Positions 34,843 through 40,105 of a stretch of 40,105 bases of DNA are shown piece after piece. Numbering within the stretch: the stretch's first letter is position 1; every line of letters begins with the position of its first letter. A program made the translations under genes and the position numbers. This DNA is from Deltaproteobacteria bacterium (lineage in GTDB: Bacteria; Desulfobacterota; Desulfobacteria; Desulfobacterales; JAUWMJ01): assembly GCA_030638575.1 (NCBI GenBank), contig DAOWEJ010000080.1, positions 1 to 40,105 of the forward strand, in the 5' to 3' direction. Under the pieces are notes generated by a model. The model did no database searches. It worked only from the letters and a program-made list of their open reading frames with translations, and was not told the origin of the DNA.

Positions 34843-34871
34843 TTGACAATTCCCCTTAATTTCGGTATTTT
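34843..34871 (+). promoter_or_regulatory. possible sigma-70 promoter upstream of the DUF6998-like gene
   Basis: TTGACA at 34843-34848, 17 bases, then TATTTT at 34866-34871. It lies about 220 bases before the gene at 35091. In this A/T-rich spacer a match of this quality can occur by chance. Confidence 0.3.
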
Positions 34872-35090
34872 TCAAAGATATTTTGATAAAAGTAACTCGC
34901 CTTAAAATTATGTGCGGACAAAATAAATATTTTGGATAAAAGACATGAATATTTTATCATTAGTCAATCACCATTTTATGTCGTACAGTGACAAGATATC
35001 ATAGGTTTTGACGAGTCCGATTTTTCTTGGATATTCTCAATTTATCTTTTGCTTTGATTTTCTCTATAATCCATACCGTAGGAGTTTGAA

Positions 35091-35555
35091 ATGGATACAT
35101 ATGAATTCAAGAAAAAAATAGCGTCAATATATGAAATTGCAAATGAACTGGGGCGTGAATTCAATATCTCAAAGTGTACGCCTGATGGCCATTTACTCGG
35201 AGCCATAGGGCAAATTGCAGCTAAAATTGCGTTTGGGCTGCAATTCGGTTCAGGTGAGAAGGGACATAATTGTACTTGGTCAGATAAGGGTAAAATTCTC
35301 AATATTCAGGTCAGATCTACCGGAAGAGGATCTGTAGCAATACGAAAAGAGCCGGAGTATCTTATTGCAATAGAAATTACAGAGACTGGCAGATTATATC
35401 TTCTATACAATGGGCCAGGCATATTTGTTTGGGAAAAAATTCAGCCTCAAAAACAGCCTCAAAAATATGCATCAAAAAACCAACTTTTGGAGGCACAACA
35501 AGACGTATCCCTTAGTTCACAAATTCCTATAATCCAAAATATTTTCGATTCCTAA
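35091..35555 (+). CDS. DUF6998-like protein, possible nuclease-like fold
   Basis: 154 residues. The order of segments resembles what I recall of DUF6998 proteins, which often sit in defence or mobile regions: GHLLGAIGQIAAKIAFGLQF, GHNCTWSDKGKILNIQVRST, GRGSVAIRKEPEYLIAIEI, then YLLYNGPGIFVWE. In relatives the IQVRST strand often reads QIKAT, which with nearby acidic residues looks like a PD-(D/E)xK core. Here Lys is replaced by Arg, so activity is doubtful. The family call is from memory. The ATG at 35091 is preceded by a weak GGAG. It stands alone between a MITE-like element and gene fragments. Confidence 0.55.
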   Translation: MDTYEFKKKIASIYEIANELGREFNISKCTPDGHLLGAIGQIAAKIAFGLQFGSGEKGHNCTWSDKGKILNIQVRSTGRGSVAIRKEPEYLIAIEITETGRLYLLYNGPGIFVWEKIQPQKQPQKYASKNQLLEAQQDVSLSSQIPIIQNIFDS

Positions 35556-35750
35556 TATATCGATAGTGTCAGACAATAAAAACCTAATCGCCTCACTGAC
35601 TAGCTTTCAGGTATCTTCAACGAATAACACAATTTTCGGAACCTGTGATTTCGGCTATGCTTAGGAATGGCGGCTTTTGTCAAATTCTGAGAGATCTATA
35701 CTTTTCAGGATAAAACACCAAAAGAGAGGAAAAAGAAGATCAGTGATCAC

Positions 35751-35936
35751 TTACCTCTTTGGGCGGAATTCCAAATCAACAAACTGACCCAGTAGCTGTA
35801 TCAAATTATCAACCCGGGAAATTAAATGGCGGGCCTGGCAAAGGGACGTAACGCCCATAGAACATAAATTACACATAGCCGTTGTATCACCGTAAATGCC
35901 AGTAACGAAATACGGAGTGGATATCTGTAAAATTTG
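35751..35936 (-). pseudogene. gene fragment, C-terminal end of an unidentified protein
   Basis: One minus-strand frame is open for 61 codons with a protein-like product (QILQISTPYFVTGIYGDTTA, then MCNLCSMGV and ending VDLEFRPKR). It begins right after a stop codon with no start or ribosome site. An internal ATG at 35876 would give 41 residues. It reads like the end of a truncated gene. The family is not recognised. The rest of 35556-36011 has nothing else I can support. Confidence 0.4.
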
Positions 35937-36011
35937 CTAATTACATGCTTTGAGATAGGTAATTTTTACTGCTGAAAGCGAACGCTGAACATAACCGGTT
36001 TGTTTGGAGCA

Positions 36012-36120
36012 CACGTCCCGCAACCTTTTACGACTTGTCAATATATCAAGGAACGTCCCGCAACCCGACTTGTCAATATATCAAGGAACGTCCCGCAACC
36101 CAAGGAACGTCCCGCAACCT
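36012..36120. repeat. REP array with 35-bp direct units
   Basis: Two perfect tandem copies of a 35-base unit (36032-36066 and 36067-36101) begin GACTTGTCAATATATCAAGG and end AACGTCCCGCAACCC. Partial copies sit at both edges (36012-36025 and 36102-36120). The same unit, inverted, is at 38506-38535, and a truncated copy is at 38757-38781, both bounding a dead REP-associated transposase. Confidence 0.85.
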
Positions 36121-36208
36121 GTCTTTTTGACACCAATTTTTGTTTTATCGAGGCGGAATACCTCGAATCCATGAACCGGTGCGTTTCCGTGAAAGTTGAT
36201 TCGCACCC

Positions 36209-37072
36209 TTATATGCTTATTAAAAACACGCCAACCAATATACCAATAATCCCTAATTTCTGATTTGCAACTAATTTTTCTTTGTAAAAAAGAAGTGCCA
36301 ATAAAACTGTGATTCCTGGAAATAATGAGCTTAACGGGGTGACTAAAGACACCAAATCTATTCCAACTCCAAAAATGTAAGCGAACCAACCTGTATTAAC
36401 AATCAAAGAATGGATGATAAAAATTGATGCCAGCTCTATATTCATATCTCCTTTTGTAATTAAACCTCTTTTCATGACACTAAGAGCTATGAAAAAAATT
36501 GCCTGGCTTAAAGAAGCAAAGATAAAAATATTCAATGAATTCATCTGTTTTGAAACAAAACCGAGAATGAAAAATGACAGCCCGAAACCTGTCATGGCTA
36601 ATAGTGCTTCTTTAAGTCCCTTTTGGGATGTGATGCTTCTTATCTTCATGATATCTGTTGATGTTGAAAAAACGCCTGCAATCATGAGAAAAACAGCCGA
36701 GAACTTAACAATTGAAAGGGATTCCCCTAAGAATATCAATGCCAAAATTACAGTGATTATCGAGAAAGATCCCGATATAGGTGAAACCAGGGAAACATTT
36801 CCTACTTCAAACCCTCTCATGAACATATAATAGCTTAAAATGTAGATAATAGAACTTGCGAAAATAATGGACAGATTCGTAAGTGTAATTGATAACTGAT
36901 TATTAAAAAATAGATAGGCTCCTATCGGAGATACCAATAATATTGTGAGGATATTTCTAACGAATATTGTTTTTAGAGTTCCTATTCTTCTGATTGGAAC
37001 ACTTTGTAAAAAATCTGCAATGCCCCAACATACCATTACAATCAATCCTGCAATTATTCCTTGTTTAATCAT
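36209..37072 (-). CDS. EamA/DMT-family transporter
   Basis: A 287-residue membrane protein with about ten helices in two EamA repeats (GLIVMVCWGIADFLQSVPIR at the start, then GNVSLVSPISGSFSIITVIL, and in the second half ISLVTPLSSLFPGITVLL as DLVSLVTPLSSLFPGITVLL). It probably exports a small metabolite; the substrate is unknown. It is only distantly like the EamA protein at 31333. The C-terminus is short after the last helix (IGILVGVFLISI). GAGGAA lies about ten bases before the start. The gene lies between REP arrays together with a Crp/Fnr regulator that is transcribed in the same direction 220 bases upstream, which suggests a small accessory cassette. Confidence 0.88.
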   Translation of the reverse strand: MIKQGIIAGLIVMVCWGIADFLQSVPIRRIGTLKTIFVRNILTILLVSPIGAYLFFNNQLSITLTNLSIIFASSIIYILSYYMFMRGFEVGNVSLVSPISGSFSIITVILALIFLGESLSIVKFSAVFLMIAGVFSTSTDIMKIRSITSQKGLKEALLAMTGFGLSFFILGFVSKQMNSLNIFIFASLSQAIFFIALSVMKRGLITKGDMNIELASIFIIHSLIVNTGWFAYIFGVGIDLVSLVTPLSSLFPGITVLLALLFYKEKLVANQKLGIIGILVGVFLISI

Positions 37073-37293
37073 TACATTAGTTCCTCGTTTATCATTACAT
37101 TAAAAATATTGGAGCTCCTTTATGCAGAGCCAGAATGGAGCTTCCCAAAGCATAAATAGAACAATCTGTGGATGTTTTCTGTAACCTGGGCTACAATAAT
37201 AATAAATTTATTTGGAGAAGATGAATTGGTTGCAAAGAGAGCGCTTTGAATATCAGCGCTGATTTTGCAAAAATTGATTGGAACGAATGATAT

Positions 37294-38022
37294 TTAAAAC
37301 ACACCCCGGGGTAGAATCAGGGTGCGTCCTTCTTTGATAATTTTGCCGGAGCCAACAAGCGTTTTCATGGCTCTGGTAATGCTGACCCGGTGTGCGCCTA
37401 CTAGAAAACTTAACTCTTCATGGGTTAAGGGAAACTGGATGGCCAGTCCTTTGGGATTCTGCCGGCTGTGTTCCCGGGCCACAATCATGAGTACACGATA
37501 AAGACGATCTTCAAGACTGCCGGTGGTCATATTGCTGAGCCGACTGGTTAGCGATTCCATTCTTTTACTCATGTTCTGAATAATCCGAACACCGATTCTA
37601 GGATGCTGCATGATCAATTGTTCAAAAGAGTTTCTACTGAAACCACATATAATAGTGTCCTCCATGGTCCATGCACTTACCGGATAATCCTCCTCCCCGG
37701 ACAGCGCATTCTCCCCGAGAATATCACCAGCTTTACGAAAATCCAGGGTGACCTCTGTTCCATCCTCCAGGACTTTGCTGAGCTTAATTCTACCACCTTT
37801 AATTAGAAACATCGTATTAGCTGGATCACCTTGCATAAACACTGACTGACCCGGTATAAACTGTTTGCATACACAAATGGTGTCTATCAGTTTCTGCTCT
37901 GCTTCAAGTAAGTCATCAAACAGCCATAGGTCTCGGAAACACTGTTTGAAGAGATTCTTACCTGTCGTTGTCAATTCCTTGCAACTGCACTTCATTATGG
38001 TATCTTCCGGTTTGGTGCTCAT
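37294..38022 (-). CDS. Crp/Fnr-family transcriptional regulator
   Basis: 242 residues. A cyclic-nucleotide-binding-type beta-barrel (about 55-150: FIPGQSVFMQGDPANTMFLI, GDILGENALSG) is followed by a dimer helix. A winged helix-turn-helix ends the protein (FPLTHEELSFLVGAHRVSITRAMKTL). The sensor lacks the full cAMP-binding signature, so the effector is unknown. The N-terminal extension has five cysteines (C12, C14, C28, C50, C52). That is reminiscent of redox-sensing Fnr proteins, but their spacing does not match classic Fnr. It could regulate the adjacent transporter. The ribosome site is weak (GGAG at some distance), and Met10 is an alternative start. Confidence 0.9.
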   Translation of the reverse strand: MSTKPEDTIMKCSCKELTTTGKNLFKQCFRDLWLFDDLLEAEQKLIDTICVCKQFIPGQSVFMQGDPANTMFLIKGGRIKLSKVLEDGTEVTLDFRKAGDILGENALSGEEDYPVSAWTMEDTIICGFSRNSFEQLIMQHPRIGVRIIQNMSKRMESLTSRLSNMTTGSLEDRLYRVLMIVAREHSRQNPKGLAIQFPLTHEELSFLVGAHRVSITRAMKTLVGSGKIIKEGRTLILPRGVF

Positions 38023-38129
38023 TTGTCGTAATATGCTCCATTTTTCCTAAAGTATAAGTTGGCCAGAGTTTTTACACACAACCTTCTCACAGGCCGCGAG
38101 GTGCGAGCGGTCCTAGTGCAGCAGCAGGG

Positions 38130-38351
38130 TTACACGGTGGTATCCCGGTAAATTAGTGAATGTGGCCCATTTAGCTTTCTTGCTTTGAGATCGATTTCCC
38201 AGAATTCGATGTCTTCCAAGGACGTATCGGCAAACCACAACTGGTCAATAGAAAGTTTTTGATTCCCGTGAGCTTTCATAGCCATTTCAAAGAAGATGTC
38301 TGGGGCCATAAGTTGAAAATCTTCAGATTCAACGATAACAACTGCAGTTAG
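38130..38351 (-). pseudogene. gene fragment, C-terminal part of an unidentified protein
   Basis: A minus-strand frame reads LTAVVIVESEDFQL, then MAPDIFFEMAMKAHGNQKLS, and continues to RKLNGPHSLIYRDTTV and a stop. It is clearly protein-like but has no proper start: it is cut at 38357 by REP-type repeats. From the internal ATG at 38309 it would be 59 residues without a ribosome site. The family is not recognised. Confidence 0.45.
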
Positions 38352-38356
38352 ACCTT

Positions 38357-38434
38357 GGGTTGCGGGACGCCCCTAAAATTATAAGATTCTATCCAGGGTT
38401 GCGGGACGCCCCTAAAATTATAAGATTCTATCCA
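38357..38434. repeat. two perfect 39-bp tandem repeats (REP-like)
   Basis: Units 38357-38395 and 38396-38434 are identical and begin GGGTTGCGGGACGCCCCTAA. The first part resembles the REP unit seen at 36032 in inverse (GGTTGCGGGACGTTCC), but the tail differs, so this is a second REP variant. Confidence 0.85.
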
Positions 38435-38505
38435 TCCATTAGTGAATATCGATTTTCTGATGCTATTTGATCTCCACGCTGAACACTCATACTGACAGCT
38501 GGCTG

Positions 38506-38535
38506 GGTTGAGGGACGTTCCTTGATATGTTGATA
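38506..38535. repeat. REP unit, left border of the transposase remnant
   Basis: GGTTGAGGGACGTTCCTTGA followed by TATGTTGATA is the inverted form of the unit in the 36012 array. It directly borders the REP-associated transposase remnant. Confidence 0.7.
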
Positions 38536-38706
38536 ACTTAATTTTCGGTAGTTTTAGTTTGTTTTCTTTTGTAATTATTTCATCGGGGGTTGCCGATTTG
38601 CTTGCTGTAGGCCGAGATATTTTAAACGTTTTGACAATTGTATCATACTCATACCAAGCTCCCTTGATGCCCAGAAATATAATGTTTGGAAATTAATGCC
38701 CATGCG
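38534..38706 (-). pseudogene. REP-associated tyrosine transposase (RayT) remnant, frameshifted
   Basis: The minus strand encodes LYFWASRELGMSMIQLSKRL and then, after a frame change, ISRPTASKSATPDEIITKEN and KLKLP. Together these match the end of REP-associated Y1 transposases, which typically read 'CYWAVRELGxSxxELxxRL..ISQPxVSxxVxRGExIxxENxxKL'. The catalytic HUH domain is missing and the frame is broken, so it is dead. REP units flank it on both sides in opposite orientation, the classic REPtron layout. Confidence 0.7.
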
Positions 38707-38756
38707 AATCTATTCTTGATCTGTGTGGTATATCTGTCTTATTACATAAATTATTC

Positions 38757-38781
38757 GACTTATCAATATATCAAGGAACGT
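38757..38781. repeat. truncated REP unit, right border of the transposase remnant
   Basis: GACTTATCAATATATCAAGG plus AACGT matches the first 25 bases of the 35-base REP unit in the 36012 array, in the same orientation as that array. Confidence 0.7.
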
Positions 38782-38863
38782 TATATATTAAAATAACAAA
38801 AGGTTATACCTCTGAGAGTACCAATAATATAGCAGAGAAAAATGATTTAAGTCATTGTCAAAA

Positions 38864-38928
38864 AATAACCTCCTGATAGCATAAAGCTGCAAAAATTTTA
38901 ACTATTAAAATGCCAAAAGGAGGTTATT
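38864..38928 (+). promoter_or_regulatory. hairpin covering the transposase ribosome site
   Basis: AATAACCTCCT at 38864-38874 is perfectly complementary to AGGAGGTTATT at 38918-38928, which contains the Shine-Dalgarno of the IS110 transposase. The loop is 43 bases. A transcript entering from outside would fold and hide the ribosome site, while a transcript starting inside the loop would not. Fold-back control of this kind is known for some insertion sequences; for this one it is inference. Confidence 0.6.
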
Positions 38929-40105
38929 ATGAGCAATCAGGAAATTATCAGGCGCAGGATTTATTGTCAAACCGTAAAACAGATCACCGGTTCCGATGGA
39001 TATTTAGTTGTCGGCATTGATATTGCTAAACAAAAGCATTACGCTTTTATGGGAACGGCTAAAGGAAAGTCTCTTTATAGAAAACTGGTCTTTGAAAACG
39101 ATTTAGAAGGCTTTTCCAAGTTACTGAAGACAGCAGAGGCGGTCAGGGGTAAAAACGGTCTTTCTAAGGTAGTTTACGGTCTGGAGCCGACAGGCAATTA
39201 TCATAAGCCTTTGGCGAGACATTTGATCAGCAGTGACTGTAATGTTGTGTTGGTAGCCGGCCAGGCGGTCAAAAACAACCGCAAGATACTTAACGGTCGC
39301 TGGGATAAAAACGATACCAAAGATGCAGCTAATGTTGCAGATCTGGCTTCAAGGGGCAAGTGTCTTTATTATGATTCTCCATCTCAGGAAATTATTGATC
39401 TGCGAGCCTTGCTGTCTTTAAGAAGGCGTTTAAAACGGGAAGAACACAGCCTGAGGATGCGAATTAGAAATACGCTACTGGCAAAGTATTTTCCTGAATT
39501 AGACATTTACTACACAGCCTGTGAAAGCGAGAGCCTGGCGATCATCAGATGGTGCTTGAGTCCGGATAAAATTGCCTCAATGGAGTTTGATCAGTTCTTT
39601 AATTTGGTAACCAGGACTCGGCGAGGAGTTGCCCAAAAACTCAGGTTACACAAAATCCACCAGGGTGCCGGTAACTCAGTAGGTTGTCCCATGGGGCAAA
39701 CTGCCCAGTTTGAAGCCGATGTGCTAGTTGAAAAGCTTGATCATATCAGACAGCATATCCGTAAAACCGAAGACTTAATGAAAGAAATCAGTATTGACTT
39801 TCCTGAGTACAGCTATCTTCTTACGATACCCGGTTTTGGTCCGTACATATCTTCAACTGTACTGGCGGCCATTGCCGACCCCTTACGCTTTGAAAACAGA
39901 AAACAGGTTATTAAAATGTCCGGTTATGACCTGTGCGCAAACAGAAGCGGGAAGACCAGCGATAAAGCGGTGCCTGTGATATCGAAACATGGCAACAGCG
40001 AACTTCGCTATGCGCTGTTTCAGGCTGCAAAAGTAGCTTCGGCAAGGGTAGATCACTTCAGATCTTACTTTGCCAAAATACTTCGCGGAAGAGAACGTGA
40101 GCGCG
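38929..40105 (+). CDS. IS110-family transposase (partial, runs off window end)
   Basis: The frame is open from the ATG at 38929 to the end of the window, 392 codons, with no stop. The N-terminal DEDD RuvC-like domain shows GIDIAKQKHYAFM, then YGLEPTGNYHKPL and RWDKNDTKDAANVADL. The C-terminal Transposase_20 part has LLTIPGFGPYISSTVLAAIA, RKQVIKMSGYDL and later HGNSELRYALFQAA, which should contain the catalytic serine region near the edge. IS110 elements move by a bridge-RNA-guided recombination, with the RNA usually encoded in a non-coding end next to the transposase. AAAAGGAGG precedes the start. The element's right end is outside, so intactness cannot be judged. Confidence 0.93.
   Translation, partial: MSNQEIIRRRIYCQTVKQITGSDGYLVVGIDIAKQKHYAFMGTAKGKSLYRKLVFENDLEGFSKLLKTAEAVRGKNGLSKVVYGLEPTGNYHKPLARHLISSDCNVVLVAGQAVKNNRKILNGRWDKNDTKDAANVADLASRGKCLYYDSPSQEIIDLRALLSLRRRLKREEHSLRMRIRNTLLAKYFPELDIYYTACESESLAIIRWCLSPDKIASMEFDQFFNLVTRTRRGVAQKLRLHKIHQGAGNSVGCPMGQTAQFEADVLVEKLDHIRQHIRKTEDLMKEISIDFPEYSYLLTIPGFGPYISSTVLAAIADPLRFENRKQVIKMSGYDLCANRSGKTSDKAVPVISKHGNSELRYALFQAAKVASARVDHFRSYFAKILRGRERER

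Noticed and set aside
36032..36101. CRISPR array
   Set aside because: The units are contiguous with no spacers, and the same unit occurs singly elsewhere beside a RayT remnant, so these are REP elements.

Overview
The window looks like chromosome from a Gram-negative, anaerobic deltaproteobacterium (Desulfobacterota, most like a sulfate-reducing Desulfobacterales). This is inference. It rests on the menaquinone methyltransferase, several sigma-54 activators, two sigma-54 (-24/-12) promoters that match consensus exactly, PilZ proteins, a prkA-yeaH-spoVR cluster with a second PrkA, and very many short palindromic or MITE-like repeats in the intergenic spaces. I see no rRNA, tRNA or CRISPR array.

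Layout. 1-3.1 kb: coaE, a Sir2 deacylase and a small PilZ protein, each placed directly behind a dispersed repeat. 3.3-8.6 kb (minus): a GAF sigma-54 activator followed by a very large zinc-ribbon/class III cyclase/ATPase/TPR protein. The activator's promoter and 5' end are tandemly duplicated. 9.6-15.3 kb: a 1877-residue fusion of Ser/Thr kinase, STAND-type ATPase, GAF and sigma-54 activator. 15.3-17.2 kb: two perfect sigma-54 promoters. The first is followed by a strongly foldable, non-coding stretch of about 170 nt. The second has a dyad upstream and a long inverted-repeat leader, and leads to a secreted small protein and a 74-residue protein. 17.9-20.6 kb: a hybrid histidine kinase with a periplasmic substrate-binding-like sensor.

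21-28.8 kb: a four-gene cluster, prkA - yeaH (DUF444) - spoVR - second prkA, resembling the YeaG/YeaH/YcgB stress system with an extra kinase-like ATPase. 28.8-34.1 kb: a small Cys-rich protein, menG/ubiE, PilZ, gamma-carbonic anhydrase, an EamA exporter, ssb, tatA and a Cys-rich protein upstream of tatA. 34.1-40.1 kb is accessory: a 488-bp element with 18-bp terminal inverted repeats, a DUF6998-like protein, gene fragments, REP arrays with a dead REP-associated transposase, a second EamA exporter, a Crp/Fnr regulator, and an IS110 transposase that runs off the window end.

The most interesting part is 9.6-16.7 kb. A kinase-coupled sigma-54 activator lies immediately upstream of two consensus sigma-54 promoters, one of which appears to drive a structured RNA rather than a protein. 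The natural hypothesis is a self-contained signalling module: kinase/ATPase sensor, sigma-54 activation, then a structured RNA and secreted small proteins. Repeats dominate the rest of the non-coding space. At least eight families are visible, and several lie within a few bases of ribosome binding sites.
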